A DNA stretch of 64,000 nucleotides from an uncultured Bacilli bacterium (GTDB lineage Bacteria > Bacillota_I > Bacilli_A > RF39 > UBA660), in assembly GCA_949451605.1 (NCBI GenBank), contig CASTSB010000001.1, forward strand, positions 124,001-188,000, given 5' to 3'. Shown here piece by piece: positions 26,101-33,416 of the stretch. A program made the translations under genes and the position numbers. The notes beneath the pieces were generated by a model. That model worked only from the letters and a program-made list of their open reading frames with translations. It was not told the origin of the DNA and did not search any database. Each line of letters starts with the position of its first letter. Position 1 is the stretch's first letter.

Positions 26101-27132
26101 AATAAATAAAATTATTATAAGTGCCAATGCAAAATATCTATAATTGTAACTAAATCTTCCTAAACTTTCTAGACGAATATTAAGGCTTTTTTTCTTTGTT
26201 TTAGTTATTAACTTATCAAATAGTAATATTAGACCTGGTAAAAAAGTAAATATACAAATAAGACTTAGTAAAACTCCTTTAGCAAGAACTATTCCTAAAT
26301 CTTTTCCAATTGTAAAGGTCATAAATACTAAAGCTAGTAAACCCACAATTGTTGTTAAAGAGCTTGAAAAAATAGATGAAAAGCTATGCTCTAGAGCGAA
26401 CTTCATGGCCATTTTATTATCTCTTGTATTGCTTTTTTCCTGACGGTATCTATTCATTAGCATTATTGAATAATCCATAGAAAGAGCCATTTGTAATATT
26501 GCACAAATTGAATCTGTAATATTTGAAACATCATTAAAAATAATATTAGTTCCTTTATTTATAATGACTGCAAGACATATTGTAAATAGGAATAGAAAGG
26601 GTTCTATATATGAGTTACACATTAGAATTAATATTACTAGTGCACATGATATTGCTACTACCATAATCCATAGAGGCATAACTTCTTCATTGGCACTTGC
26701 AATTGTTCCAGAAAAAACAACCTCTTCATTTTGATATTTTTCTTTTACTTCTTCATAAACTTTTGTGGCAGTTTTACCTTTACTATTATCATTAACATTT
26801 AAAATATATAGTGTTTTATTTCCATTATTAAATTTTTTTGATTCATCGTATGAAACTGATGATACTCCTTTTACTTTTTCTAAATCACTTTTTGTTTTTG
26901 ATTTTTCTTTAATATTAGAAAACATTATATATAAGGTTGATGTATTATCCTTAAATTCTTTATTCATTAGTTCCATACCAATTTTTGTATTACTATTTTT
27001 AGGTAAATACTTTGATATATCATCATTTATTTTTACATTATTTGATAAAAAACAACTTAATAATGTAATTATTAAAAATAAGATCATAATAAATTTTCTT
27101 TTTTCTACTATAAAATCTGCTATTTTTTTCAT
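23122..27132 (-). CDS. MMPL/RND-family exporter with giant repeat-built extracytoplasmic loop
   Basis: 1336 residues. The membrane parts are those of MMPL proteins: TM1 at about 14-30, a block of helices at about 150-310 (including DSICAILQMALSMDYSIMLM, the usual GMD-Y-x-L motif region) and TM near 335-350; then a mirrored block at about 1150-1330 (YFISLIIVQSILMGATIDYA). Between the halves about 700 residues form eight or nine tandem helical repeats of roughly 75-80 residues, each starting near a phrase such as KITLADFISFL, KLTINEFVNFI or KLTIEEFINYL and ending with an L-N-M-D type hinge. Usual MMPL loops are a few hundred residues at most. It probably exports or flips a lipid or polymer; substrate unknown. 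Confidence 0.88.
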   Translation of the reverse strand: MKKIADFIVEKRKFIMILFLIITLLSCFLSNNVKINDDISKYLPKNSNTKIGMELMNKEFKDNTSTLYIMFSNIKEKSKTKSDLEKVKGVSSVSYDESKKFNNGNKTLYILNVNDNSKGKTATKVYEEVKEKYQNEEVVFSGTIASANEEVMPLWIMVVAISCALVILILMCNSYIEPFLFLFTICLAVIINKGTNIIFNDVSNITDSICAILQMALSMDYSIMLMNRYRQEKSNTRDNKMAMKFALEHSFSSIFSSSLTTIVGLLALVFMTFTIGKDLGIVLAKGVLLSLICIFTFLPGLILLFDKLITKTKKKSLNIRLESLGRFSYNYRYFALALIIILFIGSFLLKGNLKILFTSKENDEIAKEFKENNQMAVIYNNKYEDKIQDICHNIDNKKTTEVLCYGNTIGEKLTFDNFNDKLKKLSESTDISPYVIRAIYYNYFNKKQTLAITLNDLINFIEKDVYKNKDLKGLITSDTKKYISTLKNFSNIYEIDKERSIDELATILDLDKNTLTNLLIYYNGKNINNKITLADFISFLTNVVAENELFASNFNNALKSKLQLLSKLNQDSLTRKYNYQEMASFLNLNAEDTYNLYLYYSSINYQDTKLTINEFVNFIISNVSKNENYTSFFPEELLKKLVQIEKLSNKDLVEKNMSREELSAILNMDKKTIEKILLLKNNNISSTSNMTLKEFFKVIENNASTLNIDQTSFKTILPFINNENEINTEAISKDGLKGIFKSELVELVYSNLHLEEDKKLTPKEFTELVINNFENVLDEDSLENIKFINTIINSSINNTLYNSNEVSLLLNIDNSKTNLIYLLSDIENGLIKDSPKEIVNFLISNKDNPLINSSLDKETLEKLQIAFSIIENASFDFDYAQMSKTIGIDSSLTKNIYALYNTINLKLKPNTLTGFILERQNDQALSTLNKEMLENVKLLNTIMDKILENKKLSYNEISNILNMDSSTTRLVFSYNEIYYGKNIYLSLNNLISFIKNDIVPNNNFSKYFSEESKNKINRINTVMLNTMNNYKYTANNLYTLLQKLSNNINKALIDLLYTYYGSIYNYDENYKLTIEEFINYLNKDILNDLRYSLILNKDLKNQIKTSKKLIDNMKPLIVGKHYSRIVINTDFELEDKEVFAFIKNLDNKLSKVGDDIYLIGNSPMTYELNKTFASEFNFISFITALFIFLVIGLTFKSIVVQLLLTLIIQCAVYITMGILSLLGGEVYFISLIIVQSILMGATIDYAILYTNYYIEYRKRYNKKGALIYAYNESIHTILTSSLILIIVTFIVGIFADQIASKICITISQGTLCATLLVLFILPPVLAALDKFFVKKP

Positions 27133-27192
27133 TACTTATCGCCTCGCTTATTAAACAAGAAATATAATAACACTTCTTCTTTTATAAATAAA

Positions 27193-27215
27193 GAAAAAAG
27201 AGCTTATTAGCTCTT
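27193..27215 (-). terminator. Rho-independent terminator
   Basis: Minus-strand AAGAGCT-AATA-AGCTCTT stem followed by TTTTC; ends the gene at 27214. Confidence 0.8.
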
Positions 27216-27741
27216 ATTTTACAATTATTAAAGATTTATTATAAGCTTTTACTGCTTCTTCAACTTCCTTTTTATATTTTTTATCTAGGTAGAAATAATA
27301 TTCATAATCTGTTACAAAGTTTAATGATTCTTTACCAACTATTATACCTTTAATATGTGACCATCCTAAATTAAAAGTTATATCTTCATCAAAAGGAAAA
27401 GCAATTCCTTTTTCACTTATTTCGATTTCTCCTTGTTCGTATTTCGTAAAACATAAACTAAAAATAATTGGCTTTGTCCATTTAATTAAAGAATATATAA
27501 GAATAGCTGTTGCAAGGGCAACTAATACAAGAGATAAAAAACAAGGATACATTTTTTCTAATACAAGCATAAGGCTAAGAAATAATATTTCTATTATGGT
27601 TATAAGAAACATAACATTAAAATATTTCATATACTTTAGTTTTCTACTTTTTAAAATGTTTTCTTTATATAAAGAAACCCCCATTGAATCATTAAGTACT
27701 TTGAACAAATTACTATCTTTCATATTATAACTAATTTTCAT
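27214..27741 (-). CDS. YcxB-like membrane protein with C-terminal PH-type domain
   Basis: 175 residues: N-terminal 40 soluble residues, two adjacent transmembrane helices (about 42-62 and 68-88), then a beta-rich domain (about 100-170; EISEKGIAFPFDEDITFNLGW) with the W-x-x-I-K-G strand typical of YcxB/bPH-like folds. Function of YcxB proteins is unknown. RBS AGGAGAGTAG. Followed by a terminator. Confidence 0.68.
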   Translation of the reverse strand: MKISYNMKDSNLFKVLNDSMGVSLYKENILKSRKLKYMKYFNVMFLITIIEILFLSLMLVLEKMYPCFLSLVLVALATAILIYSLIKWTKPIIFSLCFTKYEQGEIEISEKGIAFPFDEDITFNLGWSHIKGIIVGKESLNFVTDYEYYFYLDKKYKKEVEEAVKAYNKSLIIVK

Positions 27742-27806
27742 AACTTCTACTCTCCTATTATATTTTTAATTATAACATAGTTAGGAGTTTTTTTAAAACA
27801 TAAATA

Positions 27807-28634
27807 TTATTTTCTGTCCTCATAATTTTCTAAAAAGCTTTGATATTTACCATTACTTTTTGTTCCTAAAATGCAATTTAAATTTACATTATCTAAGCTT
27901 TTAAAAATATTATAATCTACATTTTCGTTAGTTTCTTTTAAATTCTTGATAAGTTTTTTTATTTCTTTTCTTTTACTTAGCTCTTCTTGGTCTTTAGTTT
28001 TTTCCGTAAATTTACAAGCACAATTGATAAAAGTTAAATCATTAAACTTAGCCCAAGAGATAATATCATCTTCTCGTATCATATAAAGTGGTCTTATAAG
28101 TTCTAAACCTTCAAAATTATCACTATGAAGTTTAGGCATCATAGTTTTTATTTCTGAGCCATAAAACATAGAAAGAAGAGTTGTTTCTATTACATCGTCC
28201 ATGTGATGACCTAGGGCTATCTTATTACATCCTAATTCTTTAGCGTGATTATAAAGACATCCTCTTCTCATTCTGGCACATAAATAACATATACCACGGT
28301 CATTTTTTTCTACCACATTGAAAATATCACTTTCAAAAATTTCTATATCAATATTTAAAGTTTTAGCATTTTCAATGATTAGTTTTCTATTTAAGTCGTT
28401 GTATCCTGGATCCATTACTACAAAGTAAGCTTCAAAAGGTATTTTTCCATGACGTTTCAGTTCTTGAAAACATTTAGCCATTAAAAAAGAATCTTTTCCT
28501 CCACTTATGCAAACCATAATTTTATCGTTTTCTTCAACTAGATTATATGTCTTAATAGCTTTAATAAATTTGGACCAAATGTCTTTTCGATACTTTTTTA
28601 TAATACTTCTTTCAATTTCTTGATATTTTTCCAT
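27807..28634 (-). CDS. ttcA: TtcA-family tRNA 2-thiocytidine synthetase
   Basis: About 275 residues. The PP-loop SGGKDS (MVCISGGKDSFLM) activates C32 of tRNA by adenylation; the CxxC in ICYLCARMRRG and the later Cys in NCACKFT ligate the [4Fe-4S] cluster of TtcA proteins, and GHHMDDVIETTLL is the second conserved block. Start at 28634 (RBS AAAGGA nine bases before) is preferred over the upstream frame reaching 28685. Thiolation of C32 modulates decoding. Divergent from the glycosidase gene. Confidence 0.9.
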   Translation of the reverse strand: MEKYQEIERSIIKKYRKDIWSKFIKAIKTYNLVEENDKIMVCISGGKDSFLMAKCFQELKRHGKIPFEAYFVVMDPGYNDLNRKLIIENAKTLNIDIEIFESDIFNVVEKNDRGICYLCARMRRGCLYNHAKELGCNKIALGHHMDDVIETTLLSMFYGSEIKTMMPKLHSDNFEGLELIRPLYMIREDDIISWAKFNDLTFINCACKFTEKTKDQEELSKRKEIKKLIKNLKETNENVDYNIFKSLDNVNLNCILGTKSNGKYQSFLENYEDRK

Positions 28635-28710
28635 CCTTATCATTCCTTTTTCTTTTAGCGCTTTTATTATACAATATTTCGACAAATAATACTATATTAA
28701 AATATTTTTA

Positions 28711-28725
28711 TTGTGCTATAATCTG
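28711..28725 (+). promoter_or_regulatory. Extended -10 promoter element of the glycosidase gene
   Basis: TGCTATAAT at 28715-28722 sits 24 bases before the start codon; no convincing -35. The divergent ttcA gene has its own TATAAT at 28666-28671 on the minus strand. Confidence 0.5.
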
Positions 28726-28746
28726 ATTGTAAGGAGAGTATTTGAA

Positions 28747-29958
28747 ATGAAAAAGAAAGTTATTATTTTTGTATTTATATTTATATTTATAATTATATTA
28801 TTTGTTGGACTATATTTTTCCTTTATGAAAGATAATTCAAAAGAGGCTTCCTTAAAAAAAGAAAAGCCACAAGAACCTAAAATCAATAAAGTTGATCAAT
28901 TATTGAATAAAATGACAATTGAAGAAAAGATAGCCCAGATGTTAATTCTTTATTATACAAAAGATACAGTTGATGAGAATTTGAAAGATATTTTAGAAAA
29001 TACTAAGCCTGGCGGATTTATAATTATGAAAGATAATATAACAACCTTTGAAAAAACAAAAACATTTATTAGTGATTTGAAAAATAACAGTGAAATTCCT
29101 TTAATTATATCTATTGATCAAGAAGGAGGAATAGTTCAAAGGCTTCAGTATTTAACGGATATTAAACCAACCTATATTCCTAATATGTTAAGTCTTGGAA
29201 AAACTAATGATCAAGATCTTGCGTATAATGTTGGTAAAGTTATGGCAGAACAATTAAAAACTCTAGGTGTTAATGTAGATTACTCCCCTGTTTTAGATAT
29301 TTATTCTAATCCAAATAATACTGTTATAGGAAAGAGAAGTTTTGGCGCTAGTAAGGAGCTTGTTTCTAAGATGGCGCTTTCTGTTGCTAAAGGACTAGAA
29401 GATAATCAAATAGTCCCAACTTATAAGCATTTCCCTGGACATGGTGATACGGATGTTGATTCTCATACTGCTTTACCAGTTATTAATAAAACATATGATG
29501 AACTAAAAGCTAACGAATTAGTTCCTTTTAAGGAAGCAATTAAAAACAATGCAAAAATTATAATGGTTGGGCATCTTTTACTACCAAGTATTAGTAAGTA
29601 CCCGGCTTCTATATCTAAGGAAATTATAACTGATATCTTGAGGAAGGATTTAGGATTTAAGGGATTAGTAATTACTGATGCTCTAAACATGGGAGCACTT
29701 ACTAAAAACTATAGTGAAGAAGAAATATATATAAATGCTATAAATGCTGGATGTGATTTATTACTTATGCCTACGGGTAGTAAAAAAGCAATAGAGATAA
29801 TTAAAAATAGCATTAGTGAGGAAAGAATAAATGAATCAGTAAGAAAAATTCTTGACTTTAAATTAAATAATCTAAAAGATTATGAATTATTGGATAAAAG
29901 TTATCTTAATAATGTGAGTGGGCAAACTATATTAAGTAAAATTCCAGTTAGTGATTAG
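28747..29958 (+). CDS. Glycoside hydrolase family 3 beta-N-acetylhexosaminidase (NagZ-like)
   Basis: About 403 residues from the ATG at 28747 (RBS AAGGAGAG); an upstream in-frame frame to 28711 lacks an RBS. An N-terminal anchor helix (about 2-25) puts the enzyme outside. The barrel carries the GH3 motifs: IISIDQEGGIVQRL, KHFPGHGDTDVDSH (general acid/base His-Asp dyad typical of NagZ-type), and VITDALNMGA with the nucleophile Asp. The expected reaction is release of N-acetylglucosamine from cell-wall fragments in turnover and recycling. Confidence 0.9.
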   Translation: MKKKVIIFVFIFIFIIILFVGLYFSFMKDNSKEASLKKEKPQEPKINKVDQLLNKMTIEEKIAQMLILYYTKDTVDENLKDILENTKPGGFIIMKDNITTFEKTKTFISDLKNNSEIPLIISIDQEGGIVQRLQYLTDIKPTYIPNMLSLGKTNDQDLAYNVGKVMAEQLKTLGVNVDYSPVLDIYSNPNNTVIGKRSFGASKELVSKMALSVAKGLEDNQIVPTYKHFPGHGDTDVDSHTALPVINKTYDELKANELVPFKEAIKNNAKIIMVGHLLLPSISKYPASISKEIITDILRKDLGFKGLVITDALNMGALTKNYSEEEIYINAINAGCDLLLMPTGSKKAIEIIKNSISEERINESVRKILDFKLNNLKDYELLDKSYLNNVSGQTILSKIPVSD

Positions 29959-29968
29959 AGGTGTAGTT

Positions 29969-30826
29969 ATGGAGTTTTTAAACAATTGGATTTTTTGGGT
30001 AGTAATATATCTACTATCTTCTATTTGTTTTTCCCAAACTTTTAAAAAAGCAAATAGAAATATGAAAAATGCTGGAATGATGACAGTGCTTTTAGAGGTA
30101 TTTACTGCATTCTTTGCCCTCTTATTATCAGTATTTTTTGAATATAAGTTTTCAAGTAATATAAATACCTATTTAACATTATTTATTGTTACTATTATTT
30201 ATGCAGCAACTGATAGATTAAATATAGAAGCAAGATATGGATTACAGCCATCAATATTTAGTATGTTAAAACAACTTTCTACAGCTTTTCTAATAGTATT
30301 TAGTTTTCTTTTTTTAAAAGAAGAACCTACTTTACTTAAAATTATTGGAGCAGTTATTATTTTAGGATCAAATATTATGCTTTCTTATGAAAAAGGTAAG
30401 TTTGTATTAAATAAATATTTTATAATGAGTGTTGCGGCTAATTTGTTATTTGCAATTGCTATGTTAATAAATATTAATATATCTTCTGAGTTTAATATCG
30501 GAATCTATACAGTATTTACGGTTACAATTCCTGCCATAATTATTTCTACAATAGGCCGATTTGAAATTAAATCTTTAAGAGAAGAATTTAATTTATACGA
30601 TAAAAAAAGATTCATTATTTCTGGATTTTTATGGGCAGTTATGCTTATCTCGTCAGTGAAAGCTTATCAATATGGAAATGTAAGTATAGTTGCTCCCCTA
30701 TTTTCTCTAACTTCTATTATGAATTCTATTTATGAATATTTTATTACTAGGGATAAGGACATTTTAATAAAAAATATCATTATTGGTATTTTAATATTTA
30801 TTGGTATTATTTTAATTAAAATATAA
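29969..30826 (+). CDS. EamA/DMT-family transporter
   Basis: About 285 residues with ten hydrophobic helices in two halves (FLFLKEEPTLLKIIGAVII in the first half is the EamA signature of a loop and next helix). The start at 29969 has RBS AGAGGTG and is 11 bases after the glycosidase stop, so it belongs to the same transcript. Substrate unknown; the pairing with a cell-wall-sugar hydrolase hints at muropeptide or sugar uptake or export (inference). Ends at a bidirectional terminator. Confidence 0.85.
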   Translation: MEFLNNWIFWVVIYLLSSICFSQTFKKANRNMKNAGMMTVLLEVFTAFFALLLSVFFEYKFSSNINTYLTLFIVTIIYAATDRLNIEARYGLQPSIFSMLKQLSTAFLIVFSFLFLKEEPTLLKIIGAVIILGSNIMLSYEKGKFVLNKYFIMSVAANLLFAIAMLININISSEFNIGIYTVFTVTIPAIIISTIGRFEIKSLREEFNLYDKKRFIISGFLWAVMLISSVKAYQYGNVSIVAPLFSLTSIMNSIYEYFITRDKDILIKNIIIGILIFIGIILIKI

Positions 30827-30853
30827 AAGTATTCATTTAGCTGAATACTTTTT
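30825..30853. terminator. Bidirectional terminator
   Basis: Stem AAAAGTATTCA/TGAATACTTTT with a six-base loop; T-runs on both strands. It separates the plus-strand transporter and the minus-strand YjbR-like gene. Confidence 0.85.
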
Positions 30854-31517
30854 ACTTTGTCAGATTATAGCTCTCATCTATTAATTGTTTGATCTTTTCT
30901 ATTGAAACACTGCCATCAAGTATAATCGTGAACCAGTGTTTTTTATTCATATGATATGCAGGAAAGAAATCAGTATTATCAATTATATTTTGTACTTTTT
31001 CTTTTGTATTTTTCAAATTAATTATTTCAACTCTTTCGCAAGAATTTAGTCCTAATTTATCTTTTGTGAGGCTTGTAATTAAAGCATACCATTTTTCATT
31101 TTCTTTATGTCTTACAATAGATGTTTCTTTAGTTGTTTTAAAAGGAAATTCAAATTTTTCTTTATATTTTTCTTCTGTATATTTTAAAATTTCATTTGTA
31201 ATATTACTATTATAGGTGTCTTTATAAGCACAGATATCTAATATTTTAGATATTTCTTCTTCATATTCTTCTTTGATTGAGCCAATATAATTGCCACTAG
31301 CATTATTAATATCTACTAAATAGTATTCTTCATTAGTTTCATTATCAAATAATCTTGCTTTAAGTGTATTGACATCTAACAAAACTTCTAATGTAAAGTC
31401 CTTATTTAGCATATTCTTTTTATAAATGAAATGATTTTGTTCTTTTATGAATCCATATTTAAATAAGTTTTCTTCAATTAATTTGATATTTTCTTTTTTT
31501 AAATCGATATATTTCAT
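30852..31517 (-). CDS. MmcQ/YjbR-family protein with additional N-terminal domain
   Basis: About 221 residues; the ATG at 31517 has RBS ATAGGTGG. The C-terminal 110 residues (TKEKVQNIIDNTDFFPAYHM, then KKHWFTIILDGSVSIEKIKQLIDESY) are clearly the MmcQ/YjbR double-wing fold, which in other species binds DNA or is uncharacterised. The first 100 residues (KYIDLKKENIKLIEENLF and a beta core) are an extension often seen in this family. It follows the FxLYD-like gene, which ends inside its upstream region. Confidence 0.82.
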   Translation of the reverse strand: MKYIDLKKENIKLIEENLFKYGFIKEQNHFIYKKNMLNKDFTLEVLLDVNTLKARLFDNETNEEYYLVDINNASGNYIGSIKEEYEEEISKILDICAYKDTYNSNITNEILKYTEEKYKEKFEFPFKTTKETSIVRHKENEKWYALITSLTKDKLGLNSCERVEIINLKNTKEKVQNIIDNTDFFPAYHMNKKHWFTIILDGSVSIEKIKQLIDESYNLTK

Positions 31518-31540
31518 TTTGTACCACCTATATCCATTAT

Positions 31541-31571
31541 AAATAAAAAGACTGAAGTTTAACAGTCTTTT
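31541..31571 (-). terminator. Rho-independent terminator after FxLYD-like gene
   Basis: Perfect nine-pair stem AAAAGACTG/CAGTCTTTT with an eight-base loop and T-rich tail on the minus strand. Confidence 0.8.
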
Positions 31572-31572
31572 A

Positions 31573-31914
31573 TTAGTCCCATCCATAAGATGAGGTTTGT
31601 TCTTTTAATAATTTTTGATATTTGATTATTTCTTCTTGACTTGGACTTTCTATACGATAAGAGGTAGAATCAATTGCTTTGTTGTCAGGAAATCCTACAT
31701 TAAGCAACAATTCATCTTCAGGAGATATCGAACCTATATAGTACCATACTTTTATTTCCTTATTATCTTTAGTAAAAAATATATTGATAAATTGATTTTT
31801 TATTTCTTCAGATGAATTATTTTTCAATTTGCCATTAAAGAAGGTATGCGTTGTTTTCTCTGTAATTTCTAACTCACTTATCCAAATATTTGAAGCACAT
31901 ACTTCATCCTTCAT
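31573..31914 (-). CDS. Short FxLYD-like protein, possibly with a damaged 5' end
   Basis: 113 residues: a beta-sandwich segment (ISELEITEKTTHTFFNGKLK, NNSSEEIKNQFINIFFT) that resembles FxLYD/extracytoplasmic accessory domains, then a helical tail. No RBS precedes the ATG at 31914. Twenty codons further up, the same frame encodes a plausible continuation (GLFYNRTGKLVKANKNMKD) closed by a TAA, while another frame opens with ATG (MNKSKVYFTIEQE) and stops. This looks like a frameshift that removed the original start (signal peptide?). Annotate with caution. Confidence 0.5.
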   Translation of the reverse strand: MKDEVCASNIWISELEITEKTTHTFFNGKLKNNSSEEIKNQFINIFFTKDNKEIKVWYYIGSISPEDELLLNVGFPDNKAIDSTSYRIESPSQEEIIKYQKLLKEQTSSYGWD

Positions 31915-32004
31915 ATTCTTATTTGCCTTAACTAATTTTCCTGTTCTATTGTAAAATAGACCTTGGATTTATTCATGTTTATCTCATTTACTTTATATAA
32001 TATT

Positions 32005-33339
32005 TTAAAGTTCACTTGTATTTTTATTATCTTTTGTTGACTCATCAATTTGATTAAAATAATCATTATATGGTTTTAAATAGTTATATTCAAAATTTTC
32101 TATTGATAAAACTTTTGACTTAGGATTATACATCATAAAGTGGGCATAAAAAGTTCCACTGTGATCTGGCATCTTATTAACTAAATGTTCACCATCTGTA
32201 TAAAATAAATATAAACATTCTGTATTCTTTGAACATATTAAATAGTTATTAACGATTTGTGCAAATGCTATTGATACGTCTTCCCTTTTTATCCAATTTT
32301 TATTATTTTTTAATCTTTGATAAAAGTTATTAGATTCCTCTTGATTTGTAAATTTTGCATGAAGTGTTTTATGGTTTTGAAAGTCACTTTCGTCCCATCT
32401 TATTTCTAATAATTTTCCTTTTGTTGGGACATCTTCTTTAATAGCATATTCATAAACGCTTAAATTTTCATATCTAATTAAATTTTCTTTGTAGTCAAAA
32501 TATGATAAAGAAATTAGTACTAGTGTTATACATGATATTACTCCAACTACAATATTTATTGTACATTTATAACCTTCATTTTGATATTTTTTACTTATTA
32601 AGACTGACATTATAGGAAGTGGTAACAATAATAGCGCTAGAGGTGAATACTCAAGTATCAATTCAGCTATATTTATATACTTTAGATTTACAATAAATTG
32701 AATTAAATATTCTGCTATAAACGGGCTTAAAACTGATAAGATAAAAAGTATGCTCAATAACAATTTAACTTTAGGATTTCTTTTATCTTTTTCTTTAAGA
32801 TAATCTTTTATATTTATGTTCTCTTCTTTATAATCATGTTTTTTAATAGCTATTTCTAAAAATGCTAATTCTTCTTTTGGTATTTCATCTACTTTTATTG
32901 GTATTATTTCGTTTTTATTTATTATTAAATAAAAATGGTCTTTTCTATATTTATACTTTTTAATATCACTATAAAAGATTGTTTTTGTTTCCTTTTTACT
33001 TTTCTTTATAATACTCTCTTTTTCTATTTCAATAGTATAATCAAGCTTGTCTTTATTATTTTTAAAGAAAATCTTATATCTGATTTTACGGGTTATAAAA
33101 TATATTAATTTGATTAATACATAAGAAGATATAATTAGAAAGCCATATGCAAGAAGTATCTCGTCTAAACTTAAATCTTCTGGATCAATTATAATAAATA
33201 AGAATAATAATGATATAAAAAATGCTGTTATTAAAAATGTTTTTCTTGATTTGTATGGAAAATATTTATCAATATTTTTGAATTCTTGATAAGTATATTT
33301 TATTTCAATAATGTTCTTGTTCTCATTTTTTTCTTCCAT
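32005..33339 (-). CDS. Multi-pass membrane protein with YcxB-like domain
   Basis: About 444 residues; ATG at 33339 has RBS AGGAGAAAAG. Two helices near 33-50 and 63-84 are followed by a PH-like region (about 100-165, IIKKSKKETKTIFYSDIKKYK) similar to YcxB; then three further helices (about 195-215, 235-258, 262-282) and a 150-residue extracytoplasmic C-terminal domain (EVPTKGKLLEIRWDESDF-like, with TLHAKFTN and TFYAHFMMYN). No known function. It is convergent with nothing and lies just upstream of the copper ATPase stop. Confidence 0.65.
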   Translation of the reverse strand: MEEKNENKNIIEIKYTYQEFKNIDKYFPYKSRKTFLITAFFISLLFLFIIIDPEDLSLDEILLAYGFLIISSYVLIKLIYFITRKIRYKIFFKNNKDKLDYTIEIEKESIIKKSKKETKTIFYSDIKKYKYRKDHFYLIINKNEIIPIKVDEIPKEELAFLEIAIKKHDYKEENINIKDYLKEKDKRNPKVKLLLSILFILSVLSPFIAEYLIQFIVNLKYINIAELILEYSPLALLLLPLPIMSVLISKKYQNEGYKCTINIVVGVISCITLVLISLSYFDYKENLIRYENLSVYEYAIKEDVPTKGKLLEIRWDESDFQNHKTLHAKFTNQEESNNFYQRLKNNKNWIKREDVSIAFAQIVNNYLICSKNTECLYLFYTDGEHLVNKMPDHSGTFYAHFMMYNPKSKVLSIENFEYNYLKPYNDYFNQIDESTKDNKNTSEL

Positions 33340-33380
33340 GATCTTTTCTCCTATAATTTTATTATAACAACTTCTTTTAA

Positions 33381-33416
33381 ACAAAGAAAGAAGAAAACTT
33401 AATTATGTTTCTTCTT
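33381..33416 (-). terminator. Terminator after copA
   Basis: Minus-strand AAGAAGAAAC/GTTTTCTTCTT with one bulged T, loop ATAATTAA, then TTCTTTG. The stem overlaps the copA stop at 33399. Confidence 0.6.

Noticed and set aside
23590-27154. Plus-strand frames in the MMPL gene region (24590-25006, 26765-27154).
   Set aside because: Antisense shadows of a confidently identified minus-strand gene; no RBS or domain.
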